Source of the DNA: Bradyrhizobium monzae
GTDB taxonomy: Bacteria > Pseudomonadota > Alphaproteobacteria > Rhizobiales > Xanthobacteraceae
Assembly (NCBI RefSeq): GCF_021458635.1
Contig: NZ_JAIRDQ010000017.1
Location: 32,231-96,230, forward strand
DNA length: 64,000 nucleotides
Direction of reading: 5' to 3'
Made by a program: the position numbers and the translations under genes. Below the pieces are notes generated by a model. That model was given only the letters and a program-made list of their open reading frames with translations. It did not search any database and was not told the origin of the DNA. This document shows, one piece after another, positions 25,064-34,257 of the stretch (the stretch's first letter is position 1; every line of letters begins with the position of its first letter).

Positions 25064-26418
25064 CGCGCCTCCTCGGCCGTGCGGCGCGCGGGCGGTGACA
25101 TCAGGGGGCGGCTGTCGACGACCCCACCGGGCAGCAGCGCCGGAAACTGGGCCTGCGCCCAGCGGATGACCTGCACGGCCGGGCTGTTAATCAGCAGCTT
25201 CGCGGCCGGGGCCGTCCACAGCACGCGATCGATGAGGTCGTTCGGCCGGTACGCCGTGTCGGCGATGCCGTCGCCATTGAGGTCGAACGCCGGATTGTCG
25301 CTCCAGTAGTTGCCGCGTCCGCCGGACGACCAGTCCAGGTGCCTGGTGCCGACGTATTTCACCTGGTTGGCGTTGTTGACGAAGGCGTTTCCGGTGATCT
25401 CGTTGCCCTCGGAGCCCGCCGTGAAGTGCACGCCGATGGCGCAGCGTTCGAACCAGTTGTCGCGGAATCTATTGTGATTGGTGTTGTAGATGAACACGCA
25501 TTTTTCCGGACCGCTCCGGACAGCTTGTTTACGCTTCGCTTCCGGAAGCATTCCTGGTTCGTCGTCAGGACTCTCTTCCGTCTTGTCCGCGACCGTACCC
25601 AGGAGACCGCCGGTCACCCGGTTTCCGTCGATCTCGGCGTAGTTGGCGTAGTTGAACAGGATCCCGTAGTCGCGGTCCCGATCCGAGATATTGTCTCGGA
25701 TCACCAACCGGTTCGAGTACATGATGGCGTAGCCGACATGGTTGCCGATCGAAACGTTGCCGCTGACTTCGCTGTCGTTGGTGTACATATAGTGGACAGC
25801 GAAGCGCACCTGGTCGAAGCGGTTGCCGACGAAGCGGTCCTTTCGGCTGGAGATCGAGAAGATGCCGTCGCGACCGTAGCGGAACGTGTTGTCCGCGATG
25901 GTGACGTCGGGCGCGTTCCAGAGCGACACGCCGTTGCCCGCCTCGCTGAGACGCCCGCCGCGCAGCCCTTCGATCACGTTGTGGATGACTCTCGAACCCT
26001 GCGCCCCGTGCACGTAAACGCCGAACAGGTTTCCCACCAAACGGTTGTTCTCGATCGTCGCGCGTTCGGCGGTCTTTTGAAGAAAAATTCCGGAGTCCAT
26101 CGCCTGGAGATCGCGGCCCGATCCCCGGACCGTCACGCCGCGAACGGTGACATCGGGGGCGCTTACCGTGACGACATTGCCTGCGCCGCCGCCGTCGAGC
26201 ACCGCATCTGGGCCTCCGGTCAGCACCAGCGAGCGGTCGATCCGGATGACGCCGTGGTATTCGCCCGGAGCCAGATCGACGACATCGCCGGCGCGCGCGC
26301 GGTCCAACAGCGCCTGCAACGGCTGGTCCGGCGCAGCCGTCAGCGTCTCCGCGTCGGCGAAGCCCGATAATCCGGCGGCGAAGAGCGCCGCCGGAAGCAT
26401 GTGTGGGAGAAATCGCAC
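25060..26418 (-). CDS. nosD: NosD, periplasmic beta-helix maturation protein
   Basis: 452-aa exported protein with a signal peptide ending near residue 23 (FADAETL). The body is a right-handed parallel beta-helix made of PbH1-type repeats (for example NNRLVGNLFGVYVHGAQGS, ITGNAFVNNANQVKYVG). The C-terminus contains GNYWSDNPAFDLNGDGIADT, typical of NosD. It docks NosL and apo-NosZ to the NosFY transporter. It begins 14 bases after nosZ and overlaps nosF by four bases. Confidence 0.95.
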   Translation of the reverse strand: MRFLPHMLPAALFAAGLSGFADAETLTAAPDQPLQALLDRARAGDVVDLAPGEYHGVIRIDRSLVLTGGPDAVLDGGGAGNVVTVSAPDVTVRGVTVRGSGRDLQAMDSGIFLQKTAERATIENNRLVGNLFGVYVHGAQGSRVIHNVIEGLRGGRLSEAGNGVSLWNAPDVTIADNTFRYGRDGIFSISSRKDRFVGNRFDQVRFAVHYMYTNDSEVSGNVSIGNHVGYAIMYSNRLVIRDNISDRDRDYGILFNYANYAEIDGNRVTGGLLGTVADKTEESPDDEPGMLPEAKRKQAVRSGPEKCVFIYNTNHNRFRDNWFERCAIGVHFTAGSEGNEITGNAFVNNANQVKYVGTRHLDWSSGGRGNYWSDNPAFDLNGDGIADTAYRPNDLIDRVLWTAPAAKLLINSPAVQVIRWAQAQFPALLPGGVVDSRPLMSPPARRTAEEAR

Positions 26419-26432
26419 CGAGCCGATCCCGA

Positions 26433-28385
26433 TTAGACCGACTTCGGTTCGACGAACATGCGGCCCTTCATCTCCATGTGCATGGCGTGGCAGAACCAGG
26501 AGCAGTAGTACCAGTAGACGCCTGGCTTATCCGCCGAGAACGACACCGAGGCCGTCGCCATCGGCGCGACCTCCATCTGGATGCCGTAGTTCACGATGGA
26601 GAAGCCGTGCGTCAGGTCTTCCACGGCGTCGATGTTGGTGATGTAGACGGTCACCTTGTCGCCCTGCTTGACCTGGAACTGCTCCAAGCCGAATGCCGGT
26701 GCGGTCGACGTCATGTAGACCCGGACGTTGTTGCCGTCGCGGATGACCTTGGAGTCGGCTTCGAGGTTGATTCCGTCGGCCTTGGCCTGCTTGACCGCGT
26801 CCGCGAACATCGGGTCGGCCCGGTCCCAGATCGAGATCGGGTTGATCTTGGAGCGGTGGACGATGGTGGCGTCGTGCGGCTCGGCGAAGCTCGGACCGTC
26901 GTGGACCAGCTTCATCTGGTCGCCGGAGATGTCGATGAGCTGATCGTTCTCGGGCTTCAGCGGACCGACGTTGAGGAAGCGATCCTTGGAGAACTTATTC
27001 AGCGAGATCAGCCACTTTCCGTCCGCCTCCTTGGTCTGCCCCATCGACGAATGGTTGTGGCCGGGCTGATAGTGCACGTCGAGCTTCTGGATGATCGGAT
27101 CGACCTTCTCGCCCTTGAACGCTCGCTTGGCGAGTTCGATGTTCCACTTGCAGACCTGGCTGTCCAGAAACAACGTCGTGTAGGCGTTGCCCTTGCCGTC
27201 GTAGGCAGTATGCAGCGGACCGAGGCCGAGCTCCGGCTCCGCGACGACGACGTCGCGCGGCTTGATCTTGTCGTCGAACAGATCGTCGAATTTGCGGACG
27301 TCCATCACCGTGACCGTCGGCGAGAGCTTGCCGGCCGCGACGATGTGGATGCCGTCGGGCGCGGTGTTCATGCCGTGCGGATTGTTTGAGACCGGAACGT
27401 AGCGCGTGTAGGCCGAACCCTTGCGGCCGTCGATCACGGGTACGCCGTTCATTTCCTTGAAGTCACCCTTCTTGACCGCCTCTTCGATCCGTTTGAGGTT
27501 GAAGATGACGACCCAGTCCTGCTCGTTGGCCGTCATCTCTGCCAGGGTGACGCCTTCCTCGGCATTGTAACAAGTCGAGAAGGCGTATTTGCCCTGGTAG
27601 TCGGCATCGACGTTGTCGAGATTGCCGCTCACGATCACCTGCCAGGCGACCTTCATCGTGTCGCCGTCGATCGCGCTGAAGATCGAGTGGTACTGCTTGG
27701 GATCGTCGAGGATCTTGCCGTCGTTCGGCAGCGGCACGCCGTCTTCGCCGTTGCAGAACACGTATCCGGTGCGTGGATACTTCTGCACGCGCAAGCCGTG
27801 GACCGTATGTTGGTTCGGAAGCTCGATGATCTTGTCGCACTTCATGACGTCGAGGCGCACGCGCGCCACGCGGGTATTGGCCTTGTCGTTCATGAAGGCG
27901 TAGCGCCCGTCGTAGGTGCCGTCCGTGAACGAGATGTGCGGGTGATGCAGGTCGCCGTTCATGAAGGTGCCGCCGCGGCTCTTGAGGAATTCGCGGGTCG
28001 CTGGTTGCAGTCCCTCGGTCAGGACCTTCAGGCTTTCGTTGGTCAGGCCCCATCCGGTCGCGCTGCAGCGGTTGAACACCGGAACGCGCATCAGTTCGCG
28101 CATCGAAGGAAGCCCCACGATGCGCATTTCGCCGGATTGGCCGCTCGAGAAGAACACGTAGTATTCGTCGAGTTCGCCGGGTGCCACCTCCGTCTTTTGC
28201 ACCGCTGGCCGAGCCGCCGGCGCCTTTGGTGCGGCCGTCTTGGTCTGCGCGTCTGCGGTCGAGACGAAGCCGGTGCCGTCCTTCGTCACCACCGCTCCGC
28301 CGGCAAGTCCCACGCCCGCAGCGGCGGCCGTGGTCCCCAGCAGGGTTCGTCGGCTGACGCCCTTTCCGTTCTCGTTTTCGCTCAT
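26433..28385 (-). CDS. nosZ: Nitrous oxide reductase NosZ (clade I, Tat-exported)
   Basis: 650-aa periplasmic homodimer reducing N2O to N2. The Tat motif SRRTLLGTT marks the typical clade I type. An N-terminal seven-bladed propeller carries the CuZ histidines (motifs LHHPHIS, HTVHG, NNPHG, PLHTAYD, HYQPGHNHSS, EPHD). The C-terminal cupredoxin holds the CuA site C628, C632, H636 and M639 in CSWFCHAMHMEM. The GGAGACC ribosome site and start at 28385 are clear; the longer open frame overlaps nosR and is rejected. The gene looks intact. Confidence 0.98.
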   Translation of the reverse strand: MSENENGKGVSRRTLLGTTAAAAGVGLAGGAVVTKDGTGFVSTADAQTKTAAPKAPAARPAVQKTEVAPGELDEYYVFFSSGQSGEMRIVGLPSMRELMRVPVFNRCSATGWGLTNESLKVLTEGLQPATREFLKSRGGTFMNGDLHHPHISFTDGTYDGRYAFMNDKANTRVARVRLDVMKCDKIIELPNQHTVHGLRVQKYPRTGYVFCNGEDGVPLPNDGKILDDPKQYHSIFSAIDGDTMKVAWQVIVSGNLDNVDADYQGKYAFSTCYNAEEGVTLAEMTANEQDWVVIFNLKRIEEAVKKGDFKEMNGVPVIDGRKGSAYTRYVPVSNNPHGMNTAPDGIHIVAAGKLSPTVTVMDVRKFDDLFDDKIKPRDVVVAEPELGLGPLHTAYDGKGNAYTTLFLDSQVCKWNIELAKRAFKGEKVDPIIQKLDVHYQPGHNHSSMGQTKEADGKWLISLNKFSKDRFLNVGPLKPENDQLIDISGDQMKLVHDGPSFAEPHDATIVHRSKINPISIWDRADPMFADAVKQAKADGINLEADSKVIRDGNNVRVYMTSTAPAFGLEQFQVKQGDKVTVYITNIDAVEDLTHGFSIVNYGIQMEVAPMATASVSFSADKPGVYWYYCSWFCHAMHMEMKGRMFVEPKSV

Positions 28386-28408
28386 GATGGTCTCCTCGGC
28401 TTTCGGTT

Positions 28409-30697
28409 TCAGGTTGCGGGTGGAGTGATGGCATCGACAGGCGGCACGCCGACAGGCTTTCCCCCGGCGGTGATGACCGTGGCCGGACCTTTGCCGCCTG
28501 GGCGCATCGACGGCGACGACATCGCCTGGCGCTTCTCCCGCTTCAGCCGCACCTGGATCATGTGCGGGCAGCGGTGGTCGTCGAAATAGAGTTCCTGACA
28601 GTGCATGCAGTAGATGCACTCGTTGACGTTGATGTGTCCCTCCGGATGGATGGCCTGGACCGGACACTCGTTGGCGCAACGCTGACAGGGCGAGCCGCAC
28701 TCGGGCCAGCGCCGCAGCCATTCGAACATGCGGATGCGGCCGGGAATCGCCAGCGCCGCGCCAAGCGGACACATGTAGCGGCAGAAGAAACGCTCGACGA
28801 AGAGACCCGCTGCGAGCAGAGTCAGGGCGTAGACCACGAACGGCCACTCACGCGCGAATTTCAGGATGATCGAGGTCTTGAAGGGCTCGACCTCGGCGAG
28901 CTGCTCGGCGAAGGCGGTCGAGTATAGCGACATGCCGAACAGGCCGAGGAAGATGATGTACTTGATCGGCCATAGCCGTTCGTGAAGTCCCCAGGGCACC
29001 CTGAATTGCGGCACCTTGAGCGCCTGCGCGACGTTGTTAAGCAATTCCTGCAGGGCGCCGAACGGGCAGAGCCAGCCGCAGAACGGGCCGCGCCCCCAGA
29101 ACAGGAGGCCAGCCGCGATCGAGGCCCAGAGAATGAAGATCAGCGGGGCGGACAGGAAGTATTCCCAACTGAAGCCGGTCAGCAGCGAGTTGGCGAAGGT
29201 CAGGACGTTGACGACCGAAAGCTGCGCGTTCGCGTACCAGCCCAGCCAGACCAGGATGAAGAGCAAGTAGCCACGGCGCACCCACACGTACACCGCCGGA
29301 CGGCGAACCAGGAAGTTCTGAAAAAAGAAGATCAGGGTGAGCGCGCCGAGCGCCACCACTGTCAAGCCGACCTTGACGGTGTTGGCGCGCCAAATCCGCA
29401 TCCACAGCGGCTCTTCGTCGGACGCGGCCGGCGGCGTGCCGACTTCGCGCGTCTCGGTCGCCGAGGAGGGGGCCGACGACTTCGCTGGTGCAGCCTGTGC
29501 CGGTGTCGGCTGACGCTTCAGGTAGATGTCGGGAAGCGCATAGCCGACGTCGAAGGTCACCAAGGCCTTGTCCCGGGCACCGACCACGCGCTGCACAAGC
29601 AGCTGCAGCACCCATGGCTCGGTCGGATCGAGCGCGAGTTCGGGCGGCACCGTGAACAGCGCGATTTCCGGAAAGTCGGGTGCGCCCTCGGCGGCAAGGC
29701 TGCCCAGCCGGGTATGGTTGCGGTCACGAAAGCGGACGCTGTTGGTCTCCTGGATCAGTTCGATGCGGTCGAAGATCCCCCCGCGGACATAGGCGGCTCC
29801 CTTGAATGAGTAGCGGCCGGATCCGGCGACGACGAGCGCTTGCTGACCCGGCTTCAGCCGTCCGGCGAGCCGATCGTAGCCTTCGTCCCCGAGCAGACTG
29901 CGTCCGATCGTCGGAACGGCGACGTCGGCGACATACAGATCGATGAACGTGTCGTCCGGATCGCCTTCCTCCGGATGCGCGGCCGCTGCGCCGTTGCCGG
30001 TTTTTTCGAAGGCCTTGTTGACGTCCGCGACCGACAGGAATAAGCGCCGGATCGAGCCGTCACCCACGAGACTCTGCCAGTCGCGAACCTCGCTCTTGTC
30101 CGGATCGATCGCTTTCGACGCTTGCGGCGTCGCGCTGGTGACTGCCTTGCCTTGGGCGCCGAGCCGACCGCTCTTGATCAGTTTGGTCGCGGAACGAACG
30201 ATGCTGTCGCCGATCACCAGAACTGTCACCGTAGCGCCGCTGACGATATCGACCTGGGGCGCGGGCGCGGCGCCGCGCGCCACGCCTCCCATGTCGACCC
30301 CGACCAGCTTGTTGACCGCGTCGAGGATGCGTTTTTCCGGGATGCCGACGAGCACGATCGGTTCCTTGTGCTCGACGAGTTTGAGACCGGTGAGGACTCC
30401 CTTCGGATCGATTCCGACCAGGACCCGGATCGGCTTCCCCGAATAGCCGGTCGCGTTGGCGAAGTCGGAGTTGAGGTAGACAAATCCTTGCAACTGGTCG
30501 CCACGGTAGACAGGAACGATCGGCGGGTCCCCTTGCGGCTCACCGAATCGGTCGGCACCCGGAAAGAGGTCGGCCGGCGAAGCCTTCGGCAGATACGACG
30601 AGACTCCGTCCGCCGCGAGCGCGCGGCATGAGAACAGCGCCGCGCAAGTCATGACGACGGCGGCAGCGAGGACGGCCCGAAAAAGCTTCGAAATCAC
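28409..30697 (-). CDS. nosR: NosR, transmembrane flavo-iron-sulfur protein for N2O reduction
   Basis: 762-aa membrane protein needed for nosZ expression and activity. It has a signal peptide, a periplasmic FMN-binding domain with the flavinylation motif SGATVTV (about residue 155), then membrane segments with WLCPFGALQELL and CRYMCPLGAALA. The C-terminal cytoplasmic ferredoxin part contains CGSPCQRCANECP and CIYCMHCQELYF. NosX flavinylates the FMN domain. nosR leads the operon; a FixK/NnrR-type box lies 179 bases upstream in the region shared with the divergent Crp/Fnr gene. Confidence 0.97.
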   Translation of the reverse strand: MISKLFRAVLAAAVVMTCAALFSCRALAADGVSSYLPKASPADLFPGADRFGEPQGDPPIVPVYRGDQLQGFVYLNSDFANATGYSGKPIRVLVGIDPKGVLTGLKLVEHKEPIVLVGIPEKRILDAVNKLVGVDMGGVARGAAPAPQVDIVSGATVTVLVIGDSIVRSATKLIKSGRLGAQGKAVTSATPQASKAIDPDKSEVRDWQSLVGDGSIRRLFLSVADVNKAFEKTGNGAAAAHPEEGDPDDTFIDLYVADVAVPTIGRSLLGDEGYDRLAGRLKPGQQALVVAGSGRYSFKGAAYVRGGIFDRIELIQETNSVRFRDRNHTRLGSLAAEGAPDFPEIALFTVPPELALDPTEPWVLQLLVQRVVGARDKALVTFDVGYALPDIYLKRQPTPAQAAPAKSSAPSSATETREVGTPPAASDEEPLWMRIWRANTVKVGLTVVALGALTLIFFFQNFLVRRPAVYVWVRRGYLLFILVWLGWYANAQLSVVNVLTFANSLLTGFSWEYFLSAPLIFILWASIAAGLLFWGRGPFCGWLCPFGALQELLNNVAQALKVPQFRVPWGLHERLWPIKYIIFLGLFGMSLYSTAFAEQLAEVEPFKTSIILKFAREWPFVVYALTLLAAGLFVERFFCRYMCPLGAALAIPGRIRMFEWLRRWPECGSPCQRCANECPVQAIHPEGHINVNECIYCMHCQELYFDDHRCPHMIQVRLKREKRQAMSSPSMRPGGKGPATVITAGGKPVGVPPVDAITPPAT

Positions 30698-30875
30698 GCA
30701 AGATCATCCGTGCAAGGAACGCCCGCAGCTGTGGTCTCGCACTCTCGGCACGCCGGCGTTTTCCGAGGACGGTCCATCAACGGCGACGGCCGGAGCTTCG
30801 AGAATGTGTCCATCACAGGTGTGCCTCCGCTCGTTGCGACCACTCGCAATCTATCAACAAAGAAAATAGTCTGGT

Positions 30876-30889
30876 TTGCGCTGGAGCAA
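30876..30889. promoter_or_regulatory. Putative FixK/NnrR-type box between nosR and the second Crp/Fnr gene
   Basis: TTGCGCTGGAGCAA differs by one base from the box before nirK. It is 179 bases before nosR on the minus strand and 108 bases before the divergent regulator start, so either or both may be controlled. Confidence 0.65.
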
Positions 30890-30997
30890 ACTGGGTCACC
30901 GCCCCGAGCGTCTAAAGAGAGGGCGGAAGTCGATCGATTGACGATTTGTGAACTCCGTCCGCGATGGTCGGAACTATCAGCACTGATTGAAAGTAAA

Positions 30998-31708
30998 ATG
31001 GCCAGCTCCGACCCCGCGGTGTCCCGGCGAGAACTGGCCAACATCGAGCTGTTTCGGGGCGCCTCGGCGTCGACTCTCGACGAGGCACGCAGATCGGCCC
31101 GACGCCTCTCGTTTGCGAAGGACGCCAGGATCTTCGATCAAGGCGATCCCCGGGTGCGGGCGCACGCGCTTCTCGAAGGAAGCGTGCGCATCTCGCAATC
31201 GGGTAGCGACGGTGCACAAATAGTCATCAGATTCATCGGTCCCGGCGAAATATTCGGGGCCGCGGCAGCATTCGCCGATCGACGATATCCCGCCGATGCG
31301 GATGCGATGGAGCCGTGCGTCGAAGTGAGCTGGAGCGAAACTGACCTGCTCAGGTTGATAAGCCGCCATCCGCAGGTAGCGATCAATGCCCTCAAAATCA
31401 TGGGCAGACGCCTTCATGAGCTGCAGAATCGCCTGCGGGAAGTCTCCACCCAATCCGTCGAAAGGCGTGTGGCCCACACGATACTCCGCCTGGTCCATCA
31501 ATTCGGCCGAGAGGCCCCGCACGGAAAGACTATTGCTCTTCCCCTGCGTCGCAAGGACATTGCCGATATCGCGGGCACCACTCTCTACTCGGTGAGCCGT
31601 TCGCTCACGAGCTGGGAAAGGCGCGGATTGCTGTTCACGCGCGATCAGACGCTCACCGTGGTCAAGGTGACCGATCTTCGCGGGATCGCGGAAATGATCG
31701 TAGAATAG
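30998..31708 (+). CDS. Second Crp/Fnr family regulator
   Basis: 236-aa regulator with a cyclic-nucleotide-binding-like domain (residues about 15-130) and a winged helix (PLRRKDIADIAGTTLYSVSRSLTSWERRG). It has a single Cys (in MEPCVEV), so there is no FNR iron-sulfur cluster. It is divergent from nosR and shares its box, suggesting local nos control or a DnrE/NnrR-like role. The recognition helix differs slightly from the first Crp/Fnr protein (TTLYSVSRSL against TTLHTVSRVL). The frame is open upstream to 30710, so the start is uncertain; 30998 matches the family length. Confidence 0.85.
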   Translation: MASSDPAVSRRELANIELFRGASASTLDEARRSARRLSFAKDARIFDQGDPRVRAHALLEGSVRISQSGSDGAQIVIRFIGPGEIFGAAAAFADRRYPADADAMEPCVEVSWSETDLLRLISRHPQVAINALKIMGRRLHELQNRLREVSTQSVERRVAHTILRLVHQFGREAPHGKTIALPLRRKDIADIAGTTLYSVSRSLTSWERRGLLFTRDQTLTVVKVTDLRGIAEMIVE

Positions 31709-31731
31709 CATGCGCCCCGCTGGGCGAGCCT

Positions 31732-31745
31732 TTGACCCAGCGCAA
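31732..31745. promoter_or_regulatory. Putative FixK/NnrR-type box upstream of the ferritin-like gene
   Basis: TTGACCCAGCGCAA; the complement begins TTGCGC like the other boxes. It ends 64 bases before the start of the ferritin-like protein. Confidence 0.55.
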
Positions 31746-31809
31746 ATCGTCGATTGTCAATGAGAGCAATATCGTGGCGCTCGGGTTGCGAGCAAACGGA
31801 CGGTGAATC

Positions 31810-32691
31810 ATGCTGCTGTCGCGAACGCTGCTGTTGAAGGACCAACCCAAGGGAACTCTGCACTCGTTGGGTGAACTGTTCGCGCTTGCTGACGCCATGG
31901 AGCGGGAGGCGGCCCTCAAGTACGACGAGCTTGCCGGGGCCATGCGCGAGCAGGGGAGGCAGGATCTGGCGGGCGTCTTCGCCGAGCTCGCCGCCGCCGA
32001 GCGCGAACATGTCGGGAGCGTGGCCCGATGGTCGCAATCGCGTCTCGGCAAGCTCCCGGATCCGGCCCTCGTCCGCTGGCAGGCGCCGGAAACATTCGAT
32101 GCGGAAGCGACCGACGAAATCAAGGCCTCGCGCTTGATCACACCCTATCAGGCGCTGGCTATGGCCGTTCAGAACGAGGAGCGCGCCTTCGCATTCTGGG
32201 CATACATGGCAGCGTTTGCGGACGATGACGACATCAAGACGGCCGCCGAAGCGATGGCGCGCGAGGAACTGGGACACGTTGCCACGCTCAGAAGGGAGCG
32301 GCGCCGAGCCTATCATCGCGAGCATCCGCGCAGTAGCGATGGGGCGACGCTACGGCCTGCCGGCGTCGGGAAAGACAGGGTGGACGCCCGGACACTTGAG
32401 CTCCGGCTCGCTACGCAATTGGACGCACTGGAGCATCACCCCTGGGGCGCTGCGGGAAATCGCTTGCGCGAGCTTCGGGAAGAGACGCTGGGCATGTCCG
32501 AGGAAGCTGCAGGGATCGGAAGCTTTCCGACCGCGTTCGCAGCGCACGACGCCCAGGCGATCGCCGAAGCTCTTGCCGATACATACCTGGAGGAGGCGGA
32601 GAACGCCGGCGACCAGGAGCGCGTCGATCTACTGCAGCGAATGGCGATGAAGGCGATAGCTCGACTGGCCTGGCTGCGTTCAATCGGCTGA
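31810..32691 (+). CDS. Ferritin-like/rubrerythrin-type diiron protein
   Basis: 293-aa helical protein. Residues about 20-165 form a ferritin-like four-helix bundle with iron-ligand motifs: EREAALKYDELA in helix 1, AAAEREHVG in helix 2, and two more Glu-rich turns (QNEERAFAFW, REELGHVATL). The C-terminal 120 residues are helical and unassigned; there is no rubredoxin Cys motif. Its FixK/NnrR-type box and its place after the nos regulator suggest iron or nitrosative-stress handling under low oxygen. Confidence 0.8.
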   Translation: MLLSRTLLLKDQPKGTLHSLGELFALADAMEREAALKYDELAGAMREQGRQDLAGVFAELAAAEREHVGSVARWSQSRLGKLPDPALVRWQAPETFDAEATDEIKASRLITPYQALAMAVQNEERAFAFWAYMAAFADDDDIKTAAEAMAREELGHVATLRRERRRAYHREHPRSSDGATLRPAGVGKDRVDARTLELRLATQLDALEHHPWGAAGNRLRELREETLGMSEEAAGIGSFPTAFAAHDAQAIAEALADTYLEEAENAGDQERVDLLQRMAMKAIARLAWLRSIG

Positions 32692-33137
32692 CGACCTGTG
32701 GCCGTGTCTCCGGGACCGGCTGCTGCGGTGGAGGTCGAGCCCCACCAGACTGACGGCGCGGCGACAGGCCACTTGTCGTCGGCAGAGGCGGATCCGGAGC
32801 GCGTTATATGATCACGATCGGGGCGAAAGCCTGTTTGGCGCCGATGACCGCGGAGATCGCATTTTCCCCGAGGGGGGTCCGGGTCGTGACCGGCGGGGTG
32901 GCGGCTGCGCTCGTTGCGGCTCCGGAGAATTTCTCCGGAAGCGAGGTCAGAGGCAACGAGACGGCTATCTGGTCAGCCCGTTCTGTTGCTGCCGCACTAT
33001 GACTCGCCAAGCACGTTCGGACGAGATCCCGGTTTTGGTTCCATTGCTCAAAAGTTGGGCTGGCTATCATGGTCGGAGCTCGGAACCCACCCCACTCAAG
33101 TCAGTTTGCAACTAGGGCCCCACAGGGAGTGGTTTGC
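32692..33137. other. 446-base region without a confident gene
   Basis: A 64-residue plus-strand frame at 32808-33002 (MITIGAKACLAPMTAEIAF) and an overlapping minus frame are present, but neither has a clear ribosome site or family motif. No repeat or strong hairpin was noticed. Confidence 0.3.
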
Positions 33138-33344
33138 ATGATCGAAACGGACACACTGCTGGTGAACTGCCCTCTTTGCGGCGCTTGGCTCATGGCCGCC
33201 AACCCGGCGAAGCCCAATTCGATCCTCCCCGAGCTTCGGCTCAGGTGCGCGAAGTGCGGCCATCAGGAGAATGGTCGGCGGCCTCGCGCGGCAGCCACGC
33301 AGCGCGTCCCGCAGCATCGGGCGCGCGCTCGGAACGCGGCCTGA
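33138..33344 (+). CDS. Small zinc-ribbon protein (copy C)
   Basis: 68-aa protein with CPLCG and CAKCG pairs about 25 residues apart, one zinc ribbon, followed by an Arg/Ala-rich basic tail of about 22 residues. The basic tail suggests nucleic acid binding, but this is inference. It is followed six bases later by another small gene on the same strand. Confidence 0.6.
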   Translation: MIETDTLLVNCPLCGAWLMAANPAKPNSILPELRLRCAKCGHQENGRRPRAAATQRVPQHRARARNAA

Positions 33345-33350
33345 GACGCG

Positions 33351-33572
33351 ATGAAGATCCGCTCCCATTCCGAGAGCCACATAGCCGAGATGGAAGATCG
33401 CTCACGATGGCGGATTTTCGAGGGCGACCTCGACCTGACCTTGAGCTGGAAGCCGGAAACGGAATTGTCCGTGGAGCCCAGCGACGATGAGATCTGCTCC
33501 CATGTGCTGATCGGCGGTGGCGCGACCGTCCGCGTAATCCGGCCGGCGAAAGCTGGCCGGTTGCCGACGTAA
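33351..33572 (+). CDS. Small hypothetical protein
   Basis: 73-aa protein I do not recognise. It is acidic in the middle (EMEDRSRWRIFEGDLDLTLS, ELSVEPSDDEICSHVLIG) and reads as a plausible beta-rich fold with one Cys. It follows the zinc-ribbon gene by six bases, so the two probably form one transcript. Confidence 0.5.
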   Translation: MKIRSHSESHIAEMEDRSRWRIFEGDLDLTLSWKPETELSVEPSDDEICSHVLIGGGATVRVIRPAKAGRLPT

Positions 33573-33826
33573 AGGCGGCGCTCCGCGAAGAGGGCTGAGG
33601 GCGAAGTCAGCAACAGTCGTTCGCCGGGCGCGGCTTGGCGAGGCGATCCGAGGCAGCGTTTGCCGGTGCCGACAGGATGGCGACCGGCCGAAGCACTTCG
33701 TTGCTTGGCTGCAAAAGCCATGGCGTCGAACCGACCCCGCGCTTCAGTCTCGCCAGCAGAGGTTACCTTCAGCAATCTTTGATTCAGGTCAATAGCCCAC
33801 TTCGGCTTTTCTCTCACCATCTGGGT

Positions 33827-34105
33827 ATGAAGCCGCCCGATCGTGAACTGCGACCGCCCAATGAAGCAACGAGGACCAAGCCATCTGGCGCCGATGAGGT
33901 GCGGCAGGTCATCGAGGAGTACGCAAACGATCTGAGGGAATTACTCAAGAAGCTCCGCCAAAGGTTGCTCAACGGAGAGGACGCCGGTGACGTACGAAGG
34001 AGCGCGAGGACGGGACCCGGAACATCAAAGACCCGACTCCGGGCGGCCGCCGGACTCGATCGCCAGACTCACCGCCCTCGCGGCGCGAAACAACTAAAAA
34101 ATTAG
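33827..34105 (+). CDS. Small hypothetical protein
   Basis: 92-aa frame starting MKPPDRELRPPNEATRTK, with an amphipathic helix (EVRQVIEEYANDLRELLKKL) and a low-complexity basic tail. I associate similar short proteins ending soon after the helix with Bradyrhizobium, so the tail may be out of frame. Function unknown. Confidence 0.4.
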   Translation: MKPPDRELRPPNEATRTKPSGADEVRQVIEEYANDLRELLKKLRQRLLNGEDAGDVRRSARTGPGTSKTRLRAAAGLDRQTHRPRGAKQLKN

Positions 34106-34257
34106 AACCCGCTTCAAAGAAGAGTCCTGAAAATTCTTGAGAGCACTGAGTACCGCCGGCTTGCGCTAGGATAATATAGGCAGCTTCCGGACATGCGATG
34201 TTGAGTTCTTCAGGTGCCCCGCCTGGATTCCGGTCAAGCTCACGTCATCGAAATCGC

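Noticed and set aside
28386..28847. Upstream extension of nosZ to 804 residues
   Set aside because: It overlaps nosR out of frame. The Tat signal and ribosome site place the start at 28385.
32808..33002. A 64-residue plus frame (MITIGAKACLAPMTAEIAF)
   Set aside because: No ribosome site or relatives are evident, and an equally long antisense frame exists.
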